Notes: generated from the sequence alone by a model not told the origin. A stretch of DNA of 64,000 nucleotides from Phocaeicola plebeius DSM 17135 (GCF_000187895.1 NZ_DS990131.1:62001-126000); one strand, 5' to 3'. Counted from the first letter of the stretch, positions 36,975 to 45,281 are shown. Program-made: numbers and translations.

Positions 36975-38552
36975 TCAATCCTTGCCACCTTTCCGTCTGA
37001 ATTCTGCCGGAGCAATGCCGAACTGTGCCTGAAAACATTTCGCAAAATAAGAAGGAGAAGAAAAACCAACCCTGAAACATGCTTCACTACTGGACACTTC
37101 TTCCTCCGCCAATAAATATGCAGCCTTTTTTAAACGAATCAGACGGATATAATCATTAGGAGTCATTCCCGATATAGCCTTGATTTTCGCGAATAGACCC
37201 GACCTTGAAATCCCGACTTCTTGAGCCAACACATCCACTGTAAAATCAGAGTCAGTCATTCGTTTTTCTATAATCTTTGAGATTTTATCCATCAAAAGTG
37301 TATCCAGCTTAGAAATAGAAACAGAAGAGACCAACGGTTTAGTCTTGAAATCTTTCTTCATGCCTTCTCTATTTCTGAAAATACTTGCAATCTGCGCATT
37401 TATCACATCACCCGAAAATGGTTTTTCCAAGTATACATCAGCTCCACTTTCAAGTCCCTCCACGTAGTCTTCGGAAGCAGCCTTTGCCGTAAGCAAAATC
37501 ACTGGAATATGGCTGGTAGAAAGATTCTGTTTGATATTTCGACAAAGCTGTATACCATCCATCACAGGCATCATCACATCACTGACTACCAAATCTGGCA
37601 TATTCTGTAAGATGCTATCCCAGGCTTCTTTCCCGTTTTCTGCACACGACACTTGATAACGAACAGACAATAGTTGATGTAAATACTCCCTCAAATCTTG
37701 GTTATCATCTACTATCAGAACACGATATTGCCCTTCAGGGATGTCGGCCTTATCCTCAGCCTGTATATCTTGAGAGGATACCTGCTCAACCACCTGCCCT
37801 TCTTTATGCTCAAGTCTATCAAAGCTGACAATGAATGTAGAACCAACCCCCAGTTCACTTTCCAGATTCAAACCGCCATGCATCAAATCAACCAGTTTCT
37901 TAACCAACGAAAGTCCTACTCCCGTTCCGATACGTCCGGAAGATGCCTTATCCGGGACCTGATAGAAAGGAGAAAATATCTTTTCCTGCTCCTTTACATC
38001 GATACCCTGCCCGTTATCTCTCACCCGTACCTCCAGTTTCTTATCACCAACTATCAACAAATCAATCCAAATGCAAGTGTCTGTAAACTTCAATGCATTT
38101 GATAATAAATTGCTGACCACCTTCGTAAAGGCCTCCTGATCGACACGGGCATAACAAGATTCTTCCGGCATAGTCAGACTAATTTTTATATGCTTTATAT
38201 CTGCTGAAAGTTGAAAACGCTGATATACATTCATCAATAAAGTTTTGATATTAGTTTCAGCCAATATCACATTCATTCCTCCCGATTCAGCCTTCCGAAA
38301 ATCCATCAACTGATTCACCAACGTAAGCAAACGTTTCCCGTTTCGTTCTATTACCTGTAATTGAGGAAGTACATCCTTCACTGTTCCAGAACTCTTCATC
38401 ACATTTTCCAGTGGTGCCAGAATCAATGTCAACGGAGTACGTATTTCATGCATGATGCCCGTGAAGAACTCAATCTTACTCTGATAAATCTCACGGTCTT
38501 TTTTAATTGTCAATAAACAAACAGACATATTAAAGATGAAAATAAAATCCAA
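36975..38552 (-). pseudogene. 5'-truncated hybrid two-component system regulator (HisKA-HATPase-REC-AraC)
   Basis: 525 codons starting from a TTG (38552), next ATG at 38528; an in-frame stop lies at 38574-38576. Domains: HisKA with phospho-acceptor His in IMHEIRTPLTLI (about residues 35-46), HATPase with NLLSNALKF, VRDNGQGI and GTGVGLSLVKKLV, receiver with VLIVDDNQD and VVSDVMMPVMDG (about 272-325), and AraC HTH at the end (SEACFRVGFSSPSYFAKCF). Complete members have about 800 further N-terminal residues (periplasmic beta-propeller and Y_Y_Y sensor); here only a short hydrophobic piece remains. It lies 140 bp from the ICE end. It is probably a remnant, though a short cytoplasmic form cannot be excluded. 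Confidence 0.7.
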
Positions 38553-38692
38553 ATAAATACAAGCAAATAGGCTTTATATCAGTTATTTATAAGATAGTTG
38601 TTTCTTTCAGTTGTTTTCACTATTTTCTGTTAATTGGTTCTTTTTGGGTACATTTTTGTTCCTTGTTTGTTTCTTGATTTCAGTTTTAATTC

Positions 38693-38702
38693 GTACATTT
38701 GC
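38693..38702 (+). other. Putative left attachment core (attL) of the ICE
   Basis: GTACATTTGC fits GTANNTTTGC, the conserved 10-bp core of CTnDOT-family attachment sites. It is 33 bp before the integrase ATG and lies where core-like DNA changes to element DNA. The same bases include TACATTTG, a possible -7 box for int, so the two readings overlap. The right copy is outside the window. Confidence 0.55.
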
Positions 38703-38734
38703 ATACGAAAAATAACGAATGAAAGAATACGATT

Positions 38735-39865
38735 ATGCCACGAATAAAGAAGCCTAAAAAAGTAAAAGAACCAATCCGTCTTCGGATGAAGGATTTGTCC
38801 GATGGCAGCAAAAGTCTGTATCTGGATATATATCGTAACGGCAAACGGACATACGAGTACCTGAAGCTGTATCTTATTCCGGGAACGGACAGCAATACCC
38901 GTCGGCAAAATGAAATAACAATGGCTGCCGCAAATGCCATCAAGTCGAAACGTATTATCGAACTGACCAGTGGTGAAGCCGGTATCGTGAACCATACGGA
39001 TAAGGTTTATCTGCTGGACTGGATGCAAACCTATCTGGAGTACCAAGAGAAACGCGACAAGAAGGGCATCGGTCAAATCAAAGCCGTTACCCATATCCTG
39101 AAAGAATATGCAGGGGAAAGATTTATATTGGATCGGGTTGACCTCGCTTTTTGCCAAGGCTATATCGACTACATGCTGACAACTTTCCGCCCCAAAGGAA
39201 AGCCGATAGCAGCTTCTACACGCAACACCTATTATCAGATATTCAATGGCGCCCTGAATGCTGCCGTTCGGGCTAAACGGTTGTTGAGAAACCCGTTTAA
39301 CGAGATGGAAAAGTCGGAGAAGCCCAAAATGCCGGAAAGCGTGCGGTCCTATATGACCATCGAAGAGGTACGGGCATTGATTGCCACTCCGATGCAGGAA
39401 GGGAGGGTAAAAAATGCCTATCTGTTCTCCTGCTTCTGCGGACTGCGTATCAGCGATATTGTCGGCCTGAAATGGAAGAATGTCTTTGTCGATAACGGAC
39501 AGTACCGTCTGGCGGTAGCTATGCAGAAGACCAAAGAACCGATTTACCTGCCACTCTCCAACGAGGCGTTGAAATGGATGCCGGAGCGTGAGGACAAAGC
39601 TGCGGACGATCCTGTGTTCAACCTGCCTTCAAATATCAATCAGTATCTCAGACCGTGGGCCGAAGCGGCCGGAATCACCAAGCGTTTTACTTTTCACACC
39701 GCCCGGCATACATTCGCGACCATGATGCTGACGCTCGGTGCGGATCTCTATACCGTATCGAAGCTGCTTGGCCATACCTCCGTGAGAATGACACAGGTGT
39801 ACGCCAAAATCATCAACCAGAAAAAAGACGAAGCAGTCAATTTGGTTAACGGCCTATTCGACTGA
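38735..39865 (+). CDS. int: Tyrosine recombinase (ICE integrase)
   Basis: 376 aa. Residues about 10-75 are an arm-binding domain, about 95-200 a SAM-like core-binding domain, and the rest the catalytic domain. Catalytic residues: Arg in FCGLRISDIVGLKW (about 235-248), Lys in MQKTKEPIYLP, HTARHTFATMM (His/Arg about 318-328), and LGHTSVRMTQVYAKI with the nucleophilic Tyr near residue 362. It should integrate and excise the element at attL/attR. Unlike IntDOT, as I recall it, the first catalytic Arg is present. It is the first gene of the element and faces inwards. Confidence 0.93.
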   Translation: MPRIKKPKKVKEPIRLRMKDLSDGSKSLYLDIYRNGKRTYEYLKLYLIPGTDSNTRRQNEITMAAANAIKSKRIIELTSGEAGIVNHTDKVYLLDWMQTYLEYQEKRDKKGIGQIKAVTHILKEYAGERFILDRVDLAFCQGYIDYMLTTFRPKGKPIAASTRNTYYQIFNGALNAAVRAKRLLRNPFNEMEKSEKPKMPESVRSYMTIEEVRALIATPMQEGRVKNAYLFSCFCGLRISDIVGLKWKNVFVDNGQYRLAVAMQKTKEPIYLPLSNEALKWMPEREDKAADDPVFNLPSNINQYLRPWAEAAGITKRFTFHTARHTFATMMLTLGADLYTVSKLLGHTSVRMTQVYAKIINQKKDEAVNLVNGLFD

Positions 39866-39986
39866 TGTAGTCATACATGTCAAATTCAATTTACAGGTAA
39901 ATATTTCCGGCTTTTCTCCGATATTTCAAATGGTCGAAGTAATGCCACTATTATAATAAGTATAAACCCATAAAAAACAATTCGAC

Positions 39987-40768
39987 ATGAAAGGACAAAA
40001 CAACAGGTCCTCTCTTTTTTTGAAGGGAGACCACATCTGCACCACTTCGCTACGGAACAGGATGTAGCGGAAGAGTTTTACGCATTACTCTCTGAAGCAA
40101 GGGAGCTTTATCTTCAAGACGTCATGGCAGGCGGCAAACGGTATGGCCGCTACGTGGATGACTTTACAAACAGTCATCGGTACATCGACTGCAACAGTGC
40201 GGTTTGCAGGAATTGCCATGAAATGAACATTCATATCATCAGAGGGCTGTTGCTCGATTGTACAAGTCTCGTCAAAAGCCTCTTTACCGCAGAAACATTT
40301 TCTTTCGAGGAGTGCATGGCCTTGAAACGAAAGTACGACATTGCCGGAGTATGGTTCGACTCTTCACGTATAGAAGATTCCCGAAACGATCCACCTCTCT
40401 CCTTCGGTTGTAATTTTTCCCGTGAACAGATGACAGGTATTGTGGCTTGCGCCAACGCTTATCATCTGTTTTGCGTTTCCACTCTCCGCATCGAGGACAT
40501 GGAAGCGCTTTTTGCCTGCAAGGAGAATTTCTGCATACGTGTGAACAATATCCGCCATGTGGCGGTTCTGTTCGATGCGTTGCTCGAAAACACCTTTATT
40601 CTGCCTCACTGGCAGTCGGTTCTCGACAAGGGGCGGTTCCTGTTGTCCAAAGACGGCACAAGATATGTTACCGCTTCAAGCCTCTCGTCCGCCCTGTCTG
40701 CGGCGAGGAACAACATTACATCGGCAAACCTCGGCATACGAAAAGCCATCAGCCGGCTGAAAATATGA
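39987..40768 (+). pseudogene. ICE hypothetical gene, apparently frameshifted in a T7 tract
   Basis: An intact 214-codon frame runs from an ATG at 40124 to 40768, but coding-like sequence in the same frame extends upstream without a stop to about 40016 (FFEGRPHLHHFATEQDVAEEFYALLSEARELYLQDV). An ATG at 39987 opens MKGQNNRSSLF in another frame; the two meet at the T7 run 40015-40021. The natural start is probably 39987 with a one-base shift. The protein is alpha/beta, with Cys residues early (CNSAVCRNCHE) and no membrane segment. I do not recognise the family; it occupies the accessory slot between integrase and regulator. If the shift is real, the protein is either lost or starts internally. 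Confidence 0.55.
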
Positions 40769-40820
40769 CACGAAGTGCCAAAAAGCCAAGTATGTGAAAG
40801 ATAAAACAGTGACAGTTGCC

Positions 40821-40856
40821 GTGATACGTGCATAGTATCACGCCGGAATTTCCGGC
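40821..40856. promoter_or_regulatory. Two abutting perfect inverted repeats upstream of the HTH gene
   Basis: GTGATAC-N7-GTATCAC (40821-40841) is immediately followed by GCCGGAA-T-TTCCGGC (40842-40856). There is no T-run after either, so operator or recombination-protein sites are likelier than a terminator. Confidence 0.6.
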
Positions 40857-40874
40857 TGTCCGGTTCACATCACA

Positions 40875-40882
40875 TAACTTTG
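40875..40882 (+). promoter_or_regulatory. -7 box of the HTH/RepA-like/primase gene group
   Basis: TAACTTTG fits TAnnTTTG, 19 bp after the paired inverted repeats and 54 bp before the ATG at 40937. Confidence 0.5.
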
Positions 40883-40936
40883 ACCTCCGTTAGCGCGCTG
40901 CATAACGGAGGTAACTCTCCATTGTCTAATTTTAAC

Positions 40937-41341
40937 ATGTATTTTATGCAAAACAGAACAACATTCATGGAGCGGTTAAGCGAACGGCTGACCGCCATAG
41001 AAGCGGTTCTCAAGAAGTTGGAGCCGGTGGAAGGTCTGTTGGAGCGTGTGGCTTTGCTGGAAAATACCATTTACACGACCAAGAAGGTCTTCACTTTTCA
41101 AGAGGCGTGCATGTATATCGGCGTGTCCGAAAGTATGTTGTACAAACTCACATCGAACAAGGAAATTCCGCATTACAAACCTCGCGGCAAGATGCTTTAC
41201 TTCGCTAAGGAAGAGCTGGACGCGTGGCTCTTGCAAAACTACGAACCTACGGTGGACGATGCCATGCGTATGGCGACGGAAGTATCCGCAACCCAACCGT
41301 TCTTTAACCAGAAGCGCTATGGAAAACGAAAAAAGAACTGA
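40937..41341 (+). CDS. Helix-turn-helix DNA-binding protein (excisionase/HTH_17 type)
   Basis: 134 aa from the ATG at 40937 (40946 also possible; 40880 would overlap the promoter). The N-terminal 45 residues form a coiled coil (MERLSERLTAIEAVLKKLEPVEGLLERVALLE). The C-terminal part is a MerR-like winged helix: FTFQEACMYIGVSESMLYKLTSNKEIPHYKPRGK, then LYFAKEELDAWL. The family includes excisionases and small ICE regulators. It overlaps the next gene by 23 nt and sits behind two inverted repeats that it may bind; this is inference. Confidence 0.82.
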   Translation: MYFMQNRTTFMERLSERLTAIEAVLKKLEPVEGLLERVALLENTIYTTKKVFTFQEACMYIGVSESMLYKLTSNKEIPHYKPRGKMLYFAKEELDAWLLQNYEPTVDDAMRMATEVSATQPFFNQKRYGKRKKN

Positions 41342-42443
41342 CCGTAACTCGTGGGCGGAGCTGGACGAGAATCGCTTGTCGGATATTCTCACGGCATCGC
41401 AGATAAAGGCCACGGACACCTACGTGACTCCGCCCCAGATTATATGGATCGACAACTCCACCATAGCGACGCTCGGCAATTTCAGCGCTTCGACAGGTAA
41501 GGCGAAGGCAAAAAAGACGTTTAATGTCTCTGCCATTGTCGCTGCGTCACTGGCGGGCCGGCAGGTCTTGAACTACCGGGCGCATCTGCCCGAAGGCAAG
41601 CGCAGGATCTTGTACGTGGACACCGAACAGAGCCGTTTCCATTGCCATAACGTGTTGGAACGCATTCTCCGCCTGGCGGGACTGCCCACCACAACCGACA
41701 ACGAGAATCTCGATTTCATTTGCCTGCGGGAATATACGCCGGCCGTGCGTATTGAGGTCATCGACTACGCCCTGCGCCAGAACAAAGGGTATGGGCTGGT
41801 CATCATTGACGGCATCCGCGACCTGATGCTCGACATCAACAGCACCAGCGAATCGGTGGAGGTTATCAACAAGATGATGGAGTGGTCGTCGAAATACGAC
41901 CTGCATATCCATTGTGTGCTGCACCTGAATAAAGGCGACAACAATGTACGCGGGCATATCGGCACGGAAATGAGCAATAAGGCGGAAACGGTGCTGGTCA
42001 TCACCAAGAGTGCGGAGAATCCCGTTATCAGTGAAGTTCATGCGCTGCATATCCGCGAGAAGGAGTTCAAACCGTTTGCTTTTTCCGTTGATGACGAAGG
42101 ATTGCCGGTCATGGTGGATAACTATTCGTTTGATGGCAGCGTGAGACCGAAGGCCCGGAGCAGCTTCATGGATTTGTCTATCGAGCAGCACCGGGAGGCG
42201 CTTTCCGCCGCTTTCGGGGACAGGCCCATCAAAGGTTTCGAGAACGTGCTGCAGGCTCTCATGGCTTCCTATGAGGCTATCGGGTTCAAACGGGGACGCA
42301 GCGTCATGATAAAACTGCTGCAGTACCTGACGGAAAACCTGAAGCTGATCGTCAAACGGGACAAGCTCTTTTATTACGATGTGACCCCGACCGAAGCCTT
42401 GCTTTTCGACGAAGAATGCGAGGGCGCGGAAGGTGAAAAATAA
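41319..42443 (+). CDS. RepA-like AAA/RecA-fold ATPase of the ICE
   Basis: 374 aa from the ATG at 41319 inside the end of the HTH gene. The P-loop is unusual, FSASTGKAKAKKT (about residues 47-59), Walker B-like GLVIIDGIRDLMLD lies near 156, and VLHLNKGDNNVRGHIGTEMSNKAETVLVI resembles RepA/KaiC-like helicases. The C-terminal 90 residues are a small helical domain (AAFGDRPIKGFENVLQALM). Such proteins in Bacteroidetes elements are taken to act in element replication or mobilisation. With the downstream Toprim gene it forms a plausible replication pair. Confidence 0.8.
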   Translation: MENEKRTDRNSWAELDENRLSDILTASQIKATDTYVTPPQIIWIDNSTIATLGNFSASTGKAKAKKTFNVSAIVAASLAGRQVLNYRAHLPEGKRRILYVDTEQSRFHCHNVLERILRLAGLPTTTDNENLDFICLREYTPAVRIEVIDYALRQNKGYGLVIIDGIRDLMLDINSTSESVEVINKMMEWSSKYDLHIHCVLHLNKGDNNVRGHIGTEMSNKAETVLVITKSAENPVISEVHALHIREKEFKPFAFSVDDEGLPVMVDNYSFDGSVRPKARSSFMDLSIEQHREALSAAFGDRPIKGFENVLQALMASYEAIGFKRGRSVMIKLLQYLTENLKLIVKRDKLFYYDVTPTEALLFDEECEGAEGEK

Positions 42444-42447
42444 TTTA

Positions 42448-42492
42448 GTTTACTTTGGTCCGGGTATATATAGGAGAAAAACCAAAGTAAAC
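42448..42492. other. 12-bp perfect inverted repeat between RepA-like and primase-like genes
   Basis: GTTTACTTTGGT (42448-42459) and ACCAAAGTAAAC (42481-42492) flank a 21-nt AT-rich centre; CGTTTTTTG follows. It could be a terminator or a binding site for the flanking replication proteins. Confidence 0.55.
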
Positions 42493-42524
42493 CGTTTTTT
42501 GAAAACAAGTGAAAAGAAAATGAC

Positions 42525-43412
42525 ATGACCATAGCGGAAGCAAAACAACTGCGTATCGTGGACTATCTTGCCAGTCTCGGCTACCACCCCCAGAGTGTAA
42601 CATCGAAACAATACTGGTATTTGTCGCCGCTACGCAATGAACGTACCCCGTCGTTCAAGGTCAATGACCGGCTCAACGAATGGTATGACTTTGGCGCAGC
42701 GACGGGCGGAGACCTTGTGGAACTGGGCAAACACCTTTACCGGACGGACAGCGTGAGCGAAGTGCTTGCCTATATAGGGAAGCACGAGAACGCTATCCCG
42801 ATACAAAGGGTGCGGATTCCGGGGACAACGCCCCGACCCGTCGAAGCCGACATGAAGGACGTGCTCGTCGTACCGTTGCAGCACCATGCGCTGCTCTCGT
42901 ACCTTCATTCCCGTGGAATCGACGGAGACATCGGCCGCATGTTCTGCCGGGAGGTCCATTATGAGTTGCGGCAACGGCGTTACTTCGCCCTTGCCTTCGG
43001 TAACGTGGCGGGCGGGTACGAGGTTCGCAACCCTTATTATAAGGGCTGTATCCGGTGTAAGGACATCTCTGTCATCAGGCATTCTCATAGTGAAGCACAG
43101 AACCGGGTTTGCGTGTTCGAAGGCTTCATGGATTTTCTCTCTTACCTGACACTGAAACAGACGGGTGATGATACAGTCTGCATCGACACATCTTGCGATT
43201 ACCTCGTGATGAACTCGGTGAACAACCTGAAAAAGGCATTGGAACACTTGCAGGTGTACGAGGAAATACACTGTTATCTCGACAATGATCTCGCCGGGCA
43301 GAAAACGGAAGAGACCATCGCCGGCATGTACGGCAAGCGGGTGCACAACGAAGCACTCCGTTATCACGAGTACAAGGACCTGAACGATTACTTGCGCGGA
43401 AAGAAACGGTAA
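42525..43412 (+). CDS. Toprim/CHC2-like primase-type protein
   Basis: 295 aa. The N-terminal half resembles the DnaG CHC2 region but lacks its Cys ligands (YWYLSPLRNERTPSFKVNDRLNEWYDFGAATGGDLVEL, about residues 27-64). The C-terminal half is a Toprim domain: acidic VCVFEGFMDFLS (about 199-210) and YLDNDLAGQKTEETI (about 252-266). It probably primes DNA synthesis of the transferred strand or circular ICE; this follows from family knowledge. It is the last gene before a terminator, 80 bp after the RepA-like gene. Confidence 0.82.
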   Translation: MTIAEAKQLRIVDYLASLGYHPQSVTSKQYWYLSPLRNERTPSFKVNDRLNEWYDFGAATGGDLVELGKHLYRTDSVSEVLAYIGKHENAIPIQRVRIPGTTPRPVEADMKDVLVVPLQHHALLSYLHSRGIDGDIGRMFCREVHYELRQRRYFALAFGNVAGGYEVRNPYYKGCIRCKDISVIRHSHSEAQNRVCVFEGFMDFLSYLTLKQTGDDTVCIDTSCDYLVMNSVNNLKKALEHLQVYEEIHCYLDNDLAGQKTEETIAGMYGKRVHNEALRYHEYKDLNDYLRGKKR

Positions 43413-43437
43413 GGCATTATCGTTACCCCTCCCTTGA

Positions 43438-43465
43438 AAGCTCTCCTCCCGGAGGGCTTTTTTTA
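43438..43465 (+). terminator. Terminator after the primase-like gene
   Basis: AAGCTCTCC / GGAGGGCTT stem (one G-T pair) with a 4-nt loop, followed by T5A. It separates the replication genes from the tra operon. Confidence 0.8.
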
Positions 43466-43493
43466 TGCCCGTTTTTCCCTGTACATTCGCCTC

Positions 43494-43646
43494 AAAGTAT
43501 GAAATCAAAGTTCAATTTATGTGTTTCGTACTTATTTCTATATAATAAAATACTGTTTGATATAAAGAATGTTCATTATATCAAATATAATACTTTCCTT
43601 TGCATTCGTACTTTCAAAGTTCAATTAAAGTTTAATTTCATACTTA
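43494..43646. promoter_or_regulatory. Repeat-rich control region ahead of the tra operon
   Basis: AAGTATGAAAT (43495-43505) and ATTTCATACTT (43635-43645) are perfect inverted repeats. TCAAAGTTCAATT occurs twice, at about 43505 and 43614. A -7-like TTCCTTTG (one mismatch) is at 43595-43602. The stretch is very AT-rich and has no gene. Confidence 0.55.
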
Positions 43647-43652
43647 AAACAG

Positions 43653-44099
43653 ATGAGTTCATACTTTATATTCGCCCTTGTACTGACGGTGCTGTACATC
43701 GTCTATTACGCGGTCAATATTACCCGTGACCTGTATGGAAAGAAGGGAACGGAGAAGACTGACGAGGAAGTTTTCGACCTCGGTCCGATGGATGCCACGG
43801 AAGAGAGTGTCGAGGTTTCGGAGAACGAGACCGGGTTTAGTATCGGAAATGAGACATGCGACACGGAAGCCGTAGCTGCCCCGCCTACGGTACAAGACGG
43901 CGATACAGGGAAAAAGGAGGCAGCCGCGAAAGAGCGGCTTGAAAGGCTGAAGGCCAAGGCGGAGGCGCAGATGGAAGAGATCGCTCCCTACCTGTCCGAC
44001 GGCTTTACCGACGAAGAGATGTATAAGGCGATGATTTCCAAAGGACGCTTGGACAACCGTCCCTGCCTGAAATGGAGACCGGTCAAAGATAAGCTGTAA
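43653..44099 (+). CDS. Small membrane-anchored protein opening the tra operon
   Basis: 148 aa. One N-terminal membrane helix (YFIFALVLTVLYIVYYAVNI, residues about 3-22), then an acidic low-complexity stretch (about 30-85), a charged coiled coil with KEAAAKERLERLKAKAEAQM (about 90-109), and a C-terminal block with YLSDGFTDEEMYKAMISKGRLD. I do not recognise the family. Its position directly before the TraE-type genes, one base from the next ATG, suggests it belongs to the mating apparatus. Confidence 0.7.
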   Translation: MSSYFIFALVLTVLYIVYYAVNITRDLYGKKGTEKTDEEVFDLGPMDATEESVEVSENETGFSIGNETCDTEAVAAPPTVQDGDTGKKEAAAKERLERLKAKAEAQMEEIAPYLSDGFTDEEMYKAMISKGRLDNRPCLKWRPVKDKL

Positions 44100-44100
44100 G

Positions 44101-44427
44101 ATGTCGAAAACGAAAAAGATACTATGTGCGCTTTGTTCCATCATCCCCTGTTCAGCTCTGGCGAAAAGCGGCAGCGTGAATTACAGTTGGGGTGCGGATG
44201 CGCTGGCGACGATGCACGACTACGTGGTAACGATGATGTTCTACGTCCAAGCTCTCTGTTGTGCCATCGCCGGGATTTGTGTGATTGTGTCCGGATTCCA
44301 GATTTACGTAAAGATGAACACGGGCGAGGACGGCATTACCAAGTCCGTCGTAACGCTTGTGGGCGCGTGTCTGTTCCTGATCGGTGCGTTCCTCGTCTTT
44401 CCTGCCTTTTTCGGCTATCGCATATAG
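44101..44427 (+). CDS. TraE-like DUF4134 protein (VirB2 pilin-like), copy 1
   Basis: 108 aa. A signal peptide (residues 1-22) is followed by YSWGADALATMHDYVVTMMFYVQALCCAIAGICVIVSGFQIYVKMNTGEDG and a second helix VVTLVGACLFLIGAFLVFPAFFGYRI, the two-helix DUF4134 layout with a short charged loop. By topology it is the pilin-like subunit of the conjugation channel. It is followed after 76 bp by a second DUF4134 gene. Extra Cys residues distinguish it from copy 2. Confidence 0.85.
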   Translation: MSKTKKILCALCSIIPCSALAKSGSVNYSWGADALATMHDYVVTMMFYVQALCCAIAGICVIVSGFQIYVKMNTGEDGITKSVVTLVGACLFLIGAFLVFPAFFGYRI

Positions 44428-44503
44428 AAACCATCAACCGGCGGCGTGTTGCCGCGATGATGATTCGGAAGAACTGCAATACTTACCCTAAAAATAAATA
44501 ATC

Positions 44504-44869
44504 ATGTTTCAAAAAATCAAAAGACAAATGAAAAAAATGTTTTCTGCTAAAAAAGTACAGATGCTCACACTGATGTTGCTGTGTGGCACGACGGCCGTCA
44601 TGGCCCAGAACTCCGCAGGCGATTATTCCGCCGGTACGACTGCACTGGCGACCGTGACCGAGGAAATTGCCAAGTACGTTCCCATCATGGTCAAACTGTG
44701 TTACGCCATCGCAGGCGTGGTGGCTATCGTAGGCGCTATCTCGGTGTACATCGCCATGAACAACGAGGAACAGGACGTGAAGAAGAAAATCATGATGGTC
44801 GTAGGTGCATGTATTTTCTTAATCGCTGCCGCACAAGCACTTCCGATGTTCTTCGGTATCGGCGCATAA
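44504..44869 (+). CDS. TraE-like DUF4134 protein (VirB2 pilin-like), copy 2
   Basis: 121 aa. A longer signal segment (residues about 17-35, LTLMLLCGTTAVMAQ) precedes GTTALATVTEEIAKYVPIMVKLCYAIAGVVAIVGAISVYIAMNNEEQDVKKKIMMVVGACIFLIAAAQALPMFFGIGA, matching CTnDOT-type TraE. It is related to the preceding gene in the central helix and loop but diverged overall. It probably forms the pilus or channel lining. Confidence 0.88.
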   Translation: MFQKIKRQMKKMFSAKKVQMLTLMLLCGTTAVMAQNSAGDYSAGTTALATVTEEIAKYVPIMVKLCYAIAGVVAIVGAISVYIAMNNEEQDVKKKIMMVVGACIFLIAAAQALPMFFGIGA

Positions 44870-44881
44870 ACCTTCCGCACG

Positions 44882-45178
44882 ATGAAAGGCAAGAACGAAC
44901 GCTACCCTGACTACCCGCTGTTCAAGGGTCTTCAACGGCCTTTGGAGTTCATGGGCATCCAGGGACGCTATATCTACTGGGCGGCAGGCGTTGCCGGCGG
45001 AGCCATCGTCGGCTTTATCATCGCCTACTGTCTCGCAGGGTTCGTGGTCGGACTGGTCGTGCTGGTTGCGGTCGTCTCGACGGGTATCGCCCTTATCATG
45101 CTCAAACAGCGGAAAGGGCTGCATACCAAGAAAGACGGGTGCGGGGTGTATATCTACGCCCACTCGAAGAAGCTGTGA
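44882..45178 (+). CDS. TraF-like DUF4133 protein (VirB3-like)
   Basis: 98 aa. The N-terminal YPLFKGLQRPLEFMGIQGRYIYWAAG is the DUF4133 signature; two adjacent membrane helices (about residues 34-72) and a basic tail follow. Length and order (directly before the VirB4 ATPase) fit TraF. It likely couples pilin and VirB4 in the inner membrane. Confidence 0.87.
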   Translation: MKGKNERYPDYPLFKGLQRPLEFMGIQGRYIYWAAGVAGGAIVGFIIAYCLAGFVVGLVVLVAVVSTGIALIMLKQRKGLHTKKDGCGVYIYAHSKKL

Positions 45179-45228
45179 GAAGAAAAAAACCATCACGGGC
45201 AACGTGTGGTCTTGTTGAATGTTGAACG

Positions 45229-45269
45229 CGGGCCGGCCGCCTGAAATCCGGGCGGCCCGGCCTTTTTTA
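45229..45269 (+). terminator. GC-rich terminator/attenuator between traF and traG
   Basis: GGCCGGCCGCC pairs with GGCGGCCCGGCC (one bulged C) and is followed by T6. It lies inside the tra operon, ahead of the VirB4 start at 45282. Confidence 0.7.
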
Positions 45270-45281
45270 TCGTATTTTGAG

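Noticed and set aside
41046-41318. N-terminal extension of the RepA-like protein
   Set aside because: Out-of-frame reading of the HTH gene; Arg/Cys-rich, no similarity.
45219-45281. N-terminal extension of VirB4
   Set aside because: Encodes the terminator hairpin and does not resemble VirB4.
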